A stretch of DNA of 64,000 nt from Chloroflexota bacterium (GCA_026707225.1 JAPOXG010000031.1:25890-89889), one strand, 5' to 3'. Positions 9,480-18,486 are shown, numbered from the stretch's first letter. Numbers and translations: made by a program. Notes: generated from the letters alone by a model not told the origin.

Positions 9480-10403
9480 TCACTCGATATTCTGGCGGGT
9501 AGGATCGAGAAGATCACGGATCGCGTTGGCCAGGAAGATCAGGCCGAGCACCAACAGGAAGAGCGCCAAGCCCGGAAAGAACCCGTACCAAGGGGCGCGC
9601 CAGAGAAACTCCCGGCTATCCTCCAGCATGTTGCCCCAGGACGGACGCGGGGGCTGTGCGCCGAGACCCAGGAAACTGAGTGACGCCTCCAGCAGGATGG
9701 CCCGTGGAATGGCGGTCGCGATCTGCGCAAGCAGTGGTGGAATCGTATTCGGCAAGATGCTCTTGATGACGATCCGCCGGTCGCTCGCGCCAATCGCCCG
9801 CGCCGCCTCGACATATTCCTTCTGCTTCTCGGCGATGACAGCCGCGCGCGCAATGCGGGAGAAATGGGGCATATTCATGATCGCTATTGCGAGCGCGGAG
9901 ACGAACTGCCCCGGACCCAGGACTGCGACCACAGCGATTCCCAGAAATATATTGGGGAAGGCGAGCAATACATCCCAGAGTCGCATGATAGCCGTATCCA
10001 CCAGGCCTAGGAGGTAGCCAGCGAGAAGCCCGCTGCCCACCCCAATCAGCGCGGCAACCCCGATACTGCCATAACCCACAAGCAAAGAGATCCGCCCGCC
10101 GTAGAGAACTCGGCTGAAGATGTCCCGCCCAAACTGGTCGGTACCGAAAATATAGCGGGCGGACGGCGGCTCAAACTCGTCTCCCCGGTTCATCTCCAGG
10201 GGCAAAAATCCGACCACCAGCGGAGCGAAGAGCGAGAGGATGACCAATACGAGCACCAGGAACAAGCCAAACCTGCCCGACCTGCTGCGCAACAATCGCT
10301 GCAAAAAGGCGCGCGAAGGATGACTGGCCTGGTCATTGCCCAATGGGAGACCGGCAGCCTCGCTAGGGGAATGAGCGACTTCGACCTCATCGGCTGCGGT
10401 CAT
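9480..10403 (-). CDS. Peptide-type ABC importer permease, DppC family
   Basis: Inner-membrane permease of 307 aa with a hydrophilic N-terminal tail of about 45 residues, then the DppC-type first helix and the signature FGTDQFGRDIFSRVLYGGR. Six membrane segments and the EAA loop (AARAIGASDRRIVIKSILP) are visible. It lies 6 bp after the DppB-type gene and 8 bp before the SelA-like gene, firmly inside the operon. It is paralogous to the gene at 1019-1864 but belongs to a separate system with its own binding protein. No ATPase gene is present in this operon, so the ATPases must be encoded elsewhere. Confidence 0.93.
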   Translation of the reverse strand: MTAADEVEVAHSPSEAAGLPLGNDQASHPSRAFLQRLLRSRSGRFGLFLVLVLVILSLFAPLVVGFLPLEMNRGDEFEPPSARYIFGTDQFGRDIFSRVLYGGRISLLVGYGSIGVAALIGVGSGLLAGYLLGLVDTAIMRLWDVLLAFPNIFLGIAVVAVLGPGQFVSALAIAIMNMPHFSRIARAAVIAEKQKEYVEAARAIGASDRRIVIKSILPNTIPPLLAQIATAIPRAILLEASLSFLGLGAQPPRPSWGNMLEDSREFLWRAPWYGFFPGLALFLLVLGLIFLANAIRDLLDPTRQNIE

Positions 10404-10409
10404 GCCGCG

Positions 10410-11360
10410 CTAATTCCTCTCGAGCTGGACTCGTGGATCGAGATAGACATAGAGAAAATCCGTTATGAGATTCACAAGCACAAAGATGAGCACGACGAAA
10501 AGCAAGGTCGCTTGAACAACGGGATAATCACGATTGTTGATGCCCTCTAGAAGCAGCCGGCCCAGCCCGGGCCAGGCGAAGACGACCTCGATCACCACGG
10601 CTCCACCGAGCAGACGCCCTACCATAAGCGCCGCGACCGTCACCACCGGTATCAGCGCATTCCTGAGGGCGTGCCGCCTGATGACGACTCGCTCGGCTAA
10701 ACCCTTCGAACGCGCCGTGCGAATGTAGTCCTGCTGTAAAGTCTCCAATACCGAGAACTTGATGAAACGGGAGAGCACACCCGAATTCGCAATACCCAGG
10801 GTGAGCGCGGGCATCAGCAACAGTCGCACGCTGCGAACGGGATCATCCAGAATACTAACGTAGCCGGACGGAGGCAACCAACGAAGACGGACGGAGAAGA
10901 GCAGAATGAAAAGGATCCCCAGCCAAAAGACGGGAATGCCGAACGCAACCGCGCTATAGCCCGACCAGAAGTGATCCACTTTCGAGTTCGGTCGCAATGC
11001 GCCCGGCACCCCTGCCAGCAAGGAGAGCAGGATCGTCAATAGAAAGCCGGCGACTGTCAAATGAAGAGTCGCCGGCAGCCGCGCCTGGATCAGCTTGGCT
11101 ACGGGTTGGCCGCTCAGCGCCGACTCTCCTAGATTCCCCCGCAGGATTTCTGCCAGCCAGATGAAGTATTGAACCTGCAGGGGTTTGTCGAGGCCCATTT
11201 TCTTCCGTACGGCCGCGAGCTCTTCGGGGGTCGCGTCGCGTCCGGCCACGAAATACGATGGGTCGCCTGGAGCCAGGTGTAACAGCAAAAAGACCGCGAT
11301 GGAAGCCAGGAAGAGAACGGGCAGAAGTTCGATAACCCTTCTCAGCAAATAGACCGTCAC
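10410..11360 (-). CDS. Peptide-type ABC importer permease, DppB family
   Basis: Inner-membrane permease of 316 aa beginning MTVYLLRRVIELLPVLFLA, with the PGDP motif near residue 31, six membrane segments and the EAA loop RTARSKGLAERVVIRRHAL. The start is GTG at 11360. That codon lies inside a 14-bp perfect palindrome (11355-11368), so the start may be partly occluded in mRNA. The gene follows the Tat-type binding-protein gene after 56 bp, and that gap also contains a 7-bp-stem hairpin right behind the binding-protein stop. It pairs with the DppC-type gene 6 bp downstream. Confidence 0.93.
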   Translation of the reverse strand: MTVYLLRRVIELLPVLFLASIAVFLLLHLAPGDPSYFVAGRDATPEELAAVRKKMGLDKPLQVQYFIWLAEILRGNLGESALSGQPVAKLIQARLPATLHLTVAGFLLTILLSLLAGVPGALRPNSKVDHFWSGYSAVAFGIPVFWLGILFILLFSVRLRWLPPSGYVSILDDPVRSVRLLLMPALTLGIANSGVLSRFIKFSVLETLQQDYIRTARSKGLAERVVIRRHALRNALIPVVTVAALMVGRLLGGAVVIEVVFAWPGLGRLLLEGINNRDYPVVQATLLFVVLIFVLVNLITDFLYVYLDPRVQLERN

Positions 11361-11368
11361 CGGTGACG
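11355..11368 (-). promoter_or_regulatory. Palindrome over the DppB start codon
   Basis: CGTCACCGGTGACG is a perfect 14-bp palindrome. The GTG start codon of the DppB-type gene (11360-11358 on the minus strand) lies inside it. In mRNA it could form a 5-bp stem with a CCGG tetraloop that hides the start codon. A translational role is inference. Confidence 0.4.
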
Positions 11369-11392
11369 CGCTTTCAACTGCCCGTCGAAGCG

Positions 11393-11411
11393 CCGGCAGT
11401 CCACCTGCCGG
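11393..11411 (-). other. Hairpin behind the peptide-binding-protein gene
   Basis: CCGGCAG and CTGCCGG form a perfect 7-bp stem with a 5-nt loop, starting 5 bp after the binding-protein stop on the minus strand. There is no T-run, so it is more likely an mRNA-stabilising or attenuating hairpin than a terminator. Confidence 0.5.
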
Positions 11412-11416
11412 GACCC

Positions 11417-13042
11417 TTAGCTCCCAATACTGACCCCCTCCAGAATCGGCATGCTGTCCAAGTTTCTGGCGAAACCCTCAACTGAGTCTTTCATCGCCCA
11501 CCAGCGCACGACCGGCGTTATCACGAGGATGAACGATTGCTCCAGTTGATACCGGTTCAACTCCTGATAGATCTCCCCTCGCCGCACGGAATCCATCTCA
11601 CTTTGACCCGCCGCGACGAGCCGCCGGTACTCCTCGCTGGTATACCCTGACAAGTTGATGGGCTCGGGCCCCGGACGCCAGACGCCGGTCGTCCCGAAGA
11701 GCGAGGCCGGGTCTTTCGACGCGCGACCGTAGGTGAATATCGCCCCGTCAAAGTCGAGGTCGAGCGCCCGTGGACGGTACTGCGCCGGTTCTACCTCGTC
11801 GATGTTCAGCGTGATGCCAATCTGCGCCAGGTCGGCTTGGAAGACTTGCAGCAGGCGCGCCCCGTCCGGGTTGGTGGTGGCGGTGAGCACGGTGAACTCA
11901 AAGCCGTCCGCGTGCCCGGCCTCCTCCAGCAGGCTTTTTGCCTTGTCGAGATCGAAGGTGTAGTAGCCCTCCAGATCCGGATCGTAGAGAGGCGATTTGT
12001 CGGACTGGGGCTGGAGCCATGGGTCGCTGATGTTGAAGAAGACAACGTCAACGATGCGCTGGCGATCGAGGGCGTGCTGGAGCGCCTGCCGAACGAGCTT
12101 GTTGTCGAATGGCGCGCGTCCTGTATTCAGGGAGAGATCCCAGACGAGGCCGCCAGGGAACCCTCTGGCCACCTTGATGCCATCGGTGGCCTCAAGGCGC
12201 GCAAACTCGCTCGCCGGCGGAGCGGCGATGACGTCGAGGGTGCCCCCCTCGAGGTTGGCGATCATCGTCGCGGAATCCGGGATCGCCCGCACGATGACTT
12301 CATCCAGGTGGGGCAGGCCCTCGTTCCAGTAATCCTCGAACTTCTCGAAGCGGGCGAAGTCGCCGGGCGCCCACTCGGCGAAGCGGAAAGGACCCGTCCC
12401 CACCGGGTTCGAGTTAATCTCCTCGATCGTCTCTTGGTTGACAATGAAGAGCAGGTCAATGAGGTCAAAGGCAGCAGGCGTCGGCTCGGCGAAGTGGAAG
12501 GAAACGGTCAGGTCGTCCACGACCTCCGCCGACTCAACCGCCCACGCGAGCGTTCTGATGTTGGCGCGTGTATCCGTGTCCTGGGCGTATTCGAGACTGA
12601 ATTTGACATCGTCGGCCACGAAGTCGCGCCCGTTGTGAAACTTGACGCCCGGCCGTAGATTGAAGGTGAGGGTTAAGCCGTCGTCACTGAAGTCCCAGCT
12701 TTCGGCGAGTTCCGACTGCGGCTCGAGATCATCATTATAGCGCGCCAGGACATTGTAGAGCTGGTTGAACATCGGCCAGTCCGCCAGGGGGAGAAGGAAG
12801 GGATCGAAATACTGGAAATCGCCGAGATGACCGAAAGTCAGTGTACCGCCTTCAACCGCCTGCGCCAGCGCCGGAGTTACCCCCGCAAACGCGCCCGGAA
12901 TCACAGCGCCTCCCGCCGCCATGCCCATAAGTTTCAGAAAGGTCCGGCGGTCCATACCTTGGACTTGGCTTTCTGACCCTACACTTTGTTGCTTTCCTGT
13001 TTCATCTGTAGATATGTGCGGAAAATCTTTGACCTTACTCAT
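11417..13042 (-). CDS. Tat-exported peptide-binding protein of an ABC importer (SBP family 5)
   Basis: Extracytoplasmic binding protein of 541 aa, family 5 (DppA/OppA type). A hydrophilic lead of about 29 residues precedes a twin-arginine signal, MDRRTFLKLMGMAAGGAVI, ending near an ALAQA cleavage site, so it should be exported folded by the Tat system. The mature part has the family pattern LTFNLRPGVKFHNGRDF and RQALQHALDRQRIVD. The ATG at 13042 is preferred to an upstream in-frame start because AGGAG lies 7 bp before it. It is the first gene of the minus-strand operon that continues with DppB, DppC, a SelA-like enzyme, a deacylase, an M81 peptidase and DUF3604, which suggests a peptide or acylated amino acid as ligand. 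Confidence 0.92.
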   Translation of the reverse strand: MSKVKDFPHISTDETGKQQSVGSESQVQGMDRRTFLKLMGMAAGGAVIPGAFAGVTPALAQAVEGGTLTFGHLGDFQYFDPFLLPLADWPMFNQLYNVLARYNDDLEPQSELAESWDFSDDGLTLTFNLRPGVKFHNGRDFVADDVKFSLEYAQDTDTRANIRTLAWAVESAEVVDDLTVSFHFAEPTPAAFDLIDLLFIVNQETIEEINSNPVGTGPFRFAEWAPGDFARFEKFEDYWNEGLPHLDEVIVRAIPDSATMIANLEGGTLDVIAAPPASEFARLEATDGIKVARGFPGGLVWDLSLNTGRAPFDNKLVRQALQHALDRQRIVDVVFFNISDPWLQPQSDKSPLYDPDLEGYYTFDLDKAKSLLEEAGHADGFEFTVLTATTNPDGARLLQVFQADLAQIGITLNIDEVEPAQYRPRALDLDFDGAIFTYGRASKDPASLFGTTGVWRPGPEPINLSGYTSEEYRRLVAAGQSEMDSVRRGEIYQELNRYQLEQSFILVITPVVRWWAMKDSVEGFARNLDSMPILEGVSIGS

Positions 13043-13095
13043 TGTTAGCTCCTTTATGGATCTATTCGCTAAATGCGCATTCTTACCTTGAAGCG

Positions 13096-13123
13096 ATTTT
13101 ATCCCGTACACTAAAGATTGCAA
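13096..13123 (-). promoter_or_regulatory. Probable sigma-70-type promoter for the peptide operon
   Basis: On the minus strand TTGCAA (13123-13118) and TAAAAT (13101-13096) are separated by 16 bp, about 55 bp upstream of the binding-protein ATG. The pair fits a housekeeping promoter; no experimental support is available. Confidence 0.45.
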
Positions 13124-13296
13124 ATTTATTGCAGTTGCAGACGACCGAGAAGGGCATGAGCGCGAGCGAGGCTTTTAGAAAGTTCGGCATTATGTGAGCG
13201 CCGGTCATCCAAGATATGCTTGCCGATTCGCTGGCGCCTCCGCGACGGTCCCACGGCGGCTTGCCCGGAGCCGACTAAGAATAGGGGAGCGTAGCT

Positions 13297-15540
13297 ATGA
13301 CAACCAAGGTTGACGGACTCCAAGCGGAAATTGAGGAATTGAAGAGCAGCGCCTTGTGGTTGTCGGCGGCGCCGGTAGTTCCGGCCGCTTTCGCGCTTTA
13401 TGTGATCGCGATGGGCTTGCCGGATCAGGCTACAGGAAGTCTGCCAGGTGTGATTCTGTTGCTGCTGGCGCCGGCGGTTTGGTGGCTCATTCATAAGTCG
13501 CGCTATCGCATCGCCGCCCTGGCGCTGGTTGCCGGATTGTTGGGCGCGAATCTGCTGCTTATTCACACGACCGGCCTGGTAGAAACGATCATTTTCCTGG
13601 CTTTGCCGGTGGGATTAGCGGCCGTGCTGATTGGCGCCCCCGTCGGCGCCGTTGCGGCTGTCGCTTGCTCCCTTTATCTGCTTTTCGGCCTGTCGCAGGT
13701 CGACGTGGTTCCGCGCGCGGTTGCGGTCGTGAATCTTTGGACGACGCTTGGGATGATCTGGCTTTCCGCTCGTCCGCTGCTGCTGGCCAGGCAGTGGTTC
13801 GAAGCCAACTACGACCAGAGCCGCTTGGCTTTGGAAAAGAGCCGAGATTATCAGTTTCAGCTTCGGCAAGCGCTGGACGATCTGACCGAAGCCCATCACC
13901 AGCTCACGCAGCTGAACCGGCTCGCTCACGACCTGCGTCATCAAGCGGATGAGGCGCGCCGCTCCAAAGAGCAGTTCGTCGCCAATGTCAGCCACGAATT
14001 GCGCACGCCGCTCAATATGATTATTGGTTTCAGCGAGATGGCGCTGAACTCGCCAGAAACCTATGGACCCGATATACCCCAATCTATGTTGGCCGACCTG
14101 GAGATTGTCTTGCGCAACAGCCAGCACCTGTCGAGCCTGATTGACGATGTGCTTGACCTGAGCCAGATCGAAGCCGGACAAATGGCTTTGATGAAGGAGC
14201 GCGCCGCGCTCGGCGAGATCGTGGACGAGGCGGTTACAGCCGTGCGACCGCTGTTCAACTCCAAGGGATTGACCTTGCGCCGGGATATCCCGCGGAACCT
14301 GCCGGCGCTGCATTGCGATCGCGTACGCATCCGGCAAGTCTTGCTCAATCTATTGAGCAACGCGGGCCGTTTTACCGAGCGGGGCGGCGTGCGAGTATGC
14401 GCGCGGCTGGTAGAGGACGCGATCATCGTCAGCGTCGCGGATACCGGTCCCGGCATCAGCGCTGATGAAATCGATGAGATATTCAAACCCTTTCAACAGT
14501 TGGATGGTTCCGTCCAGAGTCACTGGGCGGGCAGCGGCTTGGGGCTGAGCGTCAGCAAGCATTTCGTGGAACTACACAAAGGCAGGATGTGGCTGGAAAG
14601 CGAACCGGGACAGGGCGCGACATTTTATTTTCGCCTGCCGGTTGAAGAGGCCATCTCAACGGCAGCTGACGGCATGATGCGCTGGTTCTCGCCTTATTCG
14701 ACCTATGTCGAGCGAAGTCATATTCCATCACTCCCGGCGACGGCGAATCGTCCGCGCTTGATCGTGGTTGAAGAGGGCAGCGCTTTAAGCAGACTGCTCG
14801 CCCGCTATCTTGACAATGCGGAGCTGGCGCCTGTGACCAGCGCGGAAGAGGCGCTTGAAGCGATCGCGGCTATTCCGGCGCAGGCGCTTCTGGTGAACGC
14901 GGCGTCGGTGGGAGAAAGCCTGGGGCGGATCGAAAATGAGATCGCCTTGCCCTACGGATTGCCGATTATCGTCTGCTCGCTGCCGGATCTTGGCGCTGCC
15001 GCCGATTCCCTTGGCGCGGACGACTACTTGATCAAGCCAATTTCGCGGGACGATTTGCTGACGGCGCTGGATCGCCTCGAAAACGAGATCAAGACGATTC
15101 TGATTGTAGACGATGAGCCGGATGTCTTGCGCTTGTTCCGGCGCATGCTGGCATCGGCGGGGCGGAATTACCGCGTGCTGCGGGCGTCAAGCGCAAGACA
15201 GGCGCGGCAGATCATGGCTGATACGAAACCTGATGTCGTCTTGACTGACCTGGTCATGCCGGAGCAGGACGGCTATCAGTTGATCGCGGAGATGAAGGCC
15301 GATCCGGCGCTGCGGGATATTCCCATCGTGGTCACATCGGCGCGCGATCCCTCAAGCCAGCCGACCGTGAGCAAATCACTTGCCGTCGTCCGCGGCGGCG
15401 GCATTGCCATTCCCCAGTTGCTGACGGCGGTATCGACGCTGGTCAGCGCCTTATCGCCGGGAGCGGTCAAGCTGCGCGTCGAGGGCGGCGAGGAGTTGCC
15501 GCTGGCTGAGGGGCTTGTTCAGGAAAGCGGCGGCGCCTAG
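13297..15540 (+). CDS. Membrane hybrid sensor histidine kinase with a pseudo-receiver and a receiver domain
   Basis: Sensor kinase of 747 aa. About five membrane helices occupy residues 20-160, a coiled-coil stretch 170-225, and a HisKA domain with the phospho-acceptor H233 in NVSHELRTPLN. The ATPase domain has an N-box (NLLSNAGRF, 351-359), G1 (DTGPGIS) and G2 (GSGLGLS). A first receiver-like domain (about 486-595) lacks the phospho-acceptor Asp (LLVNAAS), while a second receiver (600-715) has the acidic DDEPD start and D651 in LTDLVMPEQDG. A GGGGAG ribosome site precedes the ATG. Its last 90 bases overlap, tail to tail, the receiver-protein gene on the other strand, which suggests a functional link. 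The stimulus is unknown. Confidence 0.9.
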   Translation: MTTKVDGLQAEIEELKSSALWLSAAPVVPAAFALYVIAMGLPDQATGSLPGVILLLLAPAVWWLIHKSRYRIAALALVAGLLGANLLLIHTTGLVETIIFLALPVGLAAVLIGAPVGAVAAVACSLYLLFGLSQVDVVPRAVAVVNLWTTLGMIWLSARPLLLARQWFEANYDQSRLALEKSRDYQFQLRQALDDLTEAHHQLTQLNRLAHDLRHQADEARRSKEQFVANVSHELRTPLNMIIGFSEMALNSPETYGPDIPQSMLADLEIVLRNSQHLSSLIDDVLDLSQIEAGQMALMKERAALGEIVDEAVTAVRPLFNSKGLTLRRDIPRNLPALHCDRVRIRQVLLNLLSNAGRFTERGGVRVCARLVEDAIIVSVADTGPGISADEIDEIFKPFQQLDGSVQSHWAGSGLGLSVSKHFVELHKGRMWLESEPGQGATFYFRLPVEEAISTAADGMMRWFSPYSTYVERSHIPSLPATANRPRLIVVEEGSALSRLLARYLDNAELAPVTSAEEALEAIAAIPAQALLVNAASVGESLGRIENEIALPYGLPIIVCSLPDLGAAADSLGADDYLIKPISRDDLLTALDRLENEIKTILIVDDEPDVLRLFRRMLASAGRNYRVLRASSARQARQIMADTKPDVVLTDLVMPEQDGYQLIAEMKADPALRDIPIVVTSARDPSSQPTVSKSLAVVRGGGIAIPQLLTAVSTLVSALSPGAVKLRVEGGEELPLAEGLVQESGGA

Positions 15541-16674
15541 GCTTAGCGCCAGATCGCGCTGCGGCAAGATGGTGCAGACGATCACGGGCTTATCGCCGAG
15601 ACGGGGATGCGCGCGAAAACGCCCAAGCAGCTCCCAGCCGTCAATGTCTTGCAGCAGCACATCGAGCAGGATGATATCGGGCCTTGTCTCTTCGGCCAGC
15701 GCCAGCGAGCGCGCGGGATCGCTTTCGCCCTGCAGGCGGTAGCGTGTATCGGCCGTGTAGCGCTGAAGCAGCTGCAGCGTATCGGGATTGTCATCGATCG
15801 CCAGCACGGCAATCTGACTGTCCGTCGGCAAGGTGAGGCGAATTTCACAGACTTGATCGCCGACCGCGTCAGCATCGTGCTGAAGCGATCCGCCGGAGAA
15901 ACTGACCAACTCTCGCGCCACTCTTAAGCGCTCCGCCCCCGTTTCAGCCGCCGTCGACGCCAGCGCGCCATAGCCGGTGACTGAGACGGCCACATGCCGG
16001 TCGCCAGTCTGATACTCGGCGCGAAGGACGAGCCGTCCTGTCGCCAGCCAGTCCAGCGCAACCGTGAGGATGTTCAGAAGCGCCTGCCGCGTCGGTACCA
16101 ACTGCAGGGCCAGCTTTGGCAGCCCTTCGCTCGGCGCACAATCGAGCGCAATCGGTGATGACTGAAGCATCGGTTCGGCCGTGTCTAACGCGGATCGAAT
16201 CAAGGCGTCCACGTCGACCGATTCGCGGGCGAAAGCCGATTGTGACCAAGCCAACTCGTCACCGAGCGCGGACGGTCCCGGCGGGTTGGCTGGCTCGGCG
16301 CTTGCCAGCTTATATCGCCGCCAGATCTTATCCGCCAGCACAGCCAGCGCCCGTTTTTCCTGCCGGCGCAACTGGCGCACGCTCAAACCCAGATCGTTGC
16401 CGACCTCGAATTGCGTAAGCTGTTCGGTGTAGCGACCGTAGAGGATATAATAATAGCGCCAGGACCTTGATTGAGCCGGCACGTCATCTGCCGGTTTGAG
16501 CGATTCGATTGCATCCAGCAAGAGGCGTCGCAGCGTGATGATGGCGTCGGCGCGGGTCGCCAGACCAAGTAGCGCCATGAGCCGGCTTTCGCGCAGGGCG
16601 GCCGGATCGTACAAATGCGTCAGCGCCGCGCGCAGTTCATTTTCAAAGGCAGCGCGGTCAATCTTCGTCATCAT
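15451..16674 (-). CDS. Three-part regulator: sigma-region-4-like HTH, degenerate ATPase domain, receiver
   Basis: Predicted 407-aa regulator. Residues about 75-120 contain a helix-turn-helix resembling sigma region 4 (NDLGLSVRQLRRQEKRAL). A central region (about 155-285) resembles a histidine-kinase ATPase fold without clear G-boxes. The C-terminus is a receiver with AIDDNPD, the phospho-acceptor near D338 (ILLDVLLQDIDG) and the conserved Lys in LNKPLS. The frame is open further upstream from a TTG, but ATGATG at 16674/16671 with AGGA just before is preferred; the second ATG has better spacing. It converges with the hybrid kinase gene and overlaps it by 90 bp. It may be the kinase's partner, though the output could also be protein-protein control. 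Confidence 0.75.
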   Translation of the reverse strand: MMTKIDRAAFENELRAALTHLYDPAALRESRLMALLGLATRADAIITLRRLLLDAIESLKPADDVPAQSRSWRYYYILYGRYTEQLTQFEVGNDLGLSVRQLRRQEKRALAVLADKIWRRYKLASAEPANPPGPSALGDELAWSQSAFARESVDVDALIRSALDTAEPMLQSSPIALDCAPSEGLPKLALQLVPTRQALLNILTVALDWLATGRLVLRAEYQTGDRHVAVSVTGYGALASTAAETGAERLRVARELVSFSGGSLQHDADAVGDQVCEIRLTLPTDSQIAVLAIDDNPDTLQLLQRYTADTRYRLQGESDPARSLALAEETRPDIILLDVLLQDIDGWELLGRFRAHPRLGDKPVIVCTILPQRDLALSLGAAAFLNKPLSQRQLLAALDAQLDRSRR

Positions 16675-16810
16675 GTCCTGTTGATGTCCGCTGGGTGTCC
16701 GCCACAAGTCCAATAATCAATCCGAAGGGACGTCCATTACGATAGTATCCAAAAGTGAAGCCGAGCGCATCTTGCTCAGCTTGGCATAGTTTATTGGAGG
16801 AGAAGTAAAG

Positions 16811-18106
16811 ATGAATCACAAAACAGTTTTGCGGTTCTTTGCCTTGGTGTTGCTGTTCGCCATATTGGGCAGCGCTGCCGCCCAGGACCCGGTGGAAATC
16901 CTGTATTGGGATCAGGTAAGTGGCGAAGACGCCCAAGCGGTTATTGACACGATAGTCGCGAACTTTGAGGAGGCGCACCCGAACATCAAGATCACGCGCG
17001 AAGTTTATACCCTGGAACAGCTGACAGACATCGCCAGGACGTCCATTGAGGCGGGCGAAGGTCCCGACATCCTGTATTACGACTCCGGCCCGGCTTATGG
17101 CGGCATCCTTGGTAATGCCGGCCTGCTCCTGTCGCTTGAAGAGGCTTATGCTACCTATAACTGGGACGAGCGACTCGTGTCCGTGTCCAGAGATTGGACG
17201 ACCTACGGCGGGACGGTATATGGCGTTGGCCATGAATTTGAAGCGCAAGGCTTCTATTGGAACAAGCGGATCTTCGCCGACGAAGGCCTCGAAGTACCGT
17301 CGACATTTGAAGAGATGGTCGCATTGTGCGGGACTTTCCGCGAGCTCGGATACGATCCGCCGATGGCGGCGGGCTGGGCCGATTGGGGCGGTTTCCCCAT
17401 TTCCCACAATTGGTACAACGTCCTCGCCAACTCTGTTCCGAGCGACACCGTTGCGGCCGCGATCTCCGGCGAATATCCCTTTAACTCGCCCGATATTGTC
17501 GCTTCCTTAGACCTGGTCGTTGAATTGATCGAGGCCGACTGCTACGACGAGCAGGGCGCGGCAACCAGTTTCCTCGATGGCAATGCGAAGTTTTACACCG
17601 GGCAAGCGCCCATGATGCTGATGAGCACCTGGGCGATGCAGTTCTTCACCGACGAGATCACGGACGAGTTCGGCTTCATGATCCTGCCGCCGATTGAAGG
17701 TGGCGAACAGACAATGATCCAATTGATGGGCGCCGTCTGGTACATCATTGGCGACACCGAACACCCGGAAGAGACTTTGACATTCCTGAACTATCTAGTG
17801 TCTGAGGAGGCGCATCGGCTTTGGGTTGAGGGCGCCAAGCTGCTGCCCGGCGTCACCGGCGTTGACTTCAGCGGCTACGATGTACGGCCCGTCTACCGCG
17901 ACTTCCTCAACCTTGTCTCAGGTTGGGACGGGCCAGTGGGCTATCATCTTGATGTGCTGACGCCAGCGAACTTCAATACCACGCTGTTTGAAAGCACTGT
18001 CGAGCTGGCTGCGGGCCGGCTGACGTCTCAAGAAGTGGCCGACCGCATCACCGTCGAAATGGAAAGGGCAGTCGAGGACGGCCGACACGCCGATATCACG
18101 GGTTAG
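16811..18106 (+). CDS. Sugar-binding protein of an ABC importer (SBP family 1)
   Basis: Extracytoplasmic solute-binding protein of 431 aa, family 1 (MalE/UgpB type). A Sec signal peptide (FFALVLLFAILGSAAAQ) spans about residues 9-25, with cleavage after AAAQ and no lipobox cysteine. The mature start, VEILYWDQVSGEDAQAVIDT, and the later ADWGGFPISHNW are characteristic of this group. GGAGGAG lies 10 bp before the ATG. It opens a plus-strand sugar operon with two MalFG-type permeases and isomerases. The 590-bp gap to the next gene is filled with palindromic repeats beginning 24 bp after the stop, which could raise binding-protein expression over the permeases. Confidence 0.92.
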   Translation: MNHKTVLRFFALVLLFAILGSAAAQDPVEILYWDQVSGEDAQAVIDTIVANFEEAHPNIKITREVYTLEQLTDIARTSIEAGEGPDILYYDSGPAYGGILGNAGLLLSLEEAYATYNWDERLVSVSRDWTTYGGTVYGVGHEFEAQGFYWNKRIFADEGLEVPSTFEEMVALCGTFRELGYDPPMAAGWADWGGFPISHNWYNVLANSVPSDTVAAAISGEYPFNSPDIVASLDLVVELIEADCYDEQGAATSFLDGNAKFYTGQAPMMLMSTWAMQFFTDEITDEFGFMILPPIEGGEQTMIQLMGAVWYIIGDTEHPEETLTFLNYLVSEEAHRLWVEGAKLLPGVTGVDFSGYDVRPVYRDFLNLVSGWDGPVGYHLDVLTPANFNTTLFESTVELAAGRLTSQEVADRITVEMERAVEDGRHADITG

Positions 18107-18129
18107 GTGAAAACCCCCGGTAAATGCGG

Positions 18130-18240
18130 TGTAGGGGCGACCAACCTGGTCGCCCGCGCCCACAGCGAGAAACATTGTATCGGGCGACATGATAGTGCGC
18201 GTAGACACCGCACGTCTGTCGCCCCTACAAGGCTTGTCCG
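18130..18240 (+). repeat. Two TGTAGGGGCGA-family palindromic repeats
   Basis: The first unit, 18130-18155, folds as GGGCGACC with GGTCGCCC. The second has arms GGGCGACA (18182-18189) and TGTCGCCC (18217-18224), with an extra inner hairpin (GTGCG...CGCAC) in the loop, and ends in CTACAAGGCTTGTCC, a flank shared with the copies near 40230 and 47656. The pair begins 24 bp after the binding-protein stop. Confidence 0.85.
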
Positions 18241-18270
18241 GTACTGCTGATAGCCAGTTTTCCGTACGTC

Positions 18271-18462
18271 TTACCCCATCCCCGGGCCTTCCCCAGTGAA
18301 CTAGGGAAGGGTGACTCGACGGCAGAATTGGGACAGTCGGGCGCCGAAATTGTCAACATTCCTTGATACCGAGTGCGCTGCAAGAGTGCTCCCCCTTCCT
18401 TAGCTTGCTGGGTCACGTAGACATCGACCTCCGGGAAGGGGGTTGGGGGGATGGGGTGTAAC
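18271..18462. repeat. About 190-bp element with imperfect terminal inverted repeats
   Basis: Left end TTACCCCATCCCC (18271-18283) followed by CCTTCCC is matched in inverse by GGGAAGG...GGATGGGGTGTAA at 18433-18461. An internal hairpin (CTTCCC...GGGAAG) lies next to the left end. No reading frame of note is inside. It resembles a miniature inverted-repeat element, but its boundaries and mobility are not proven. Confidence 0.4.
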
Positions 18463-18486
18463 CGGCGAGATAGCGTGGCCCAGTAT

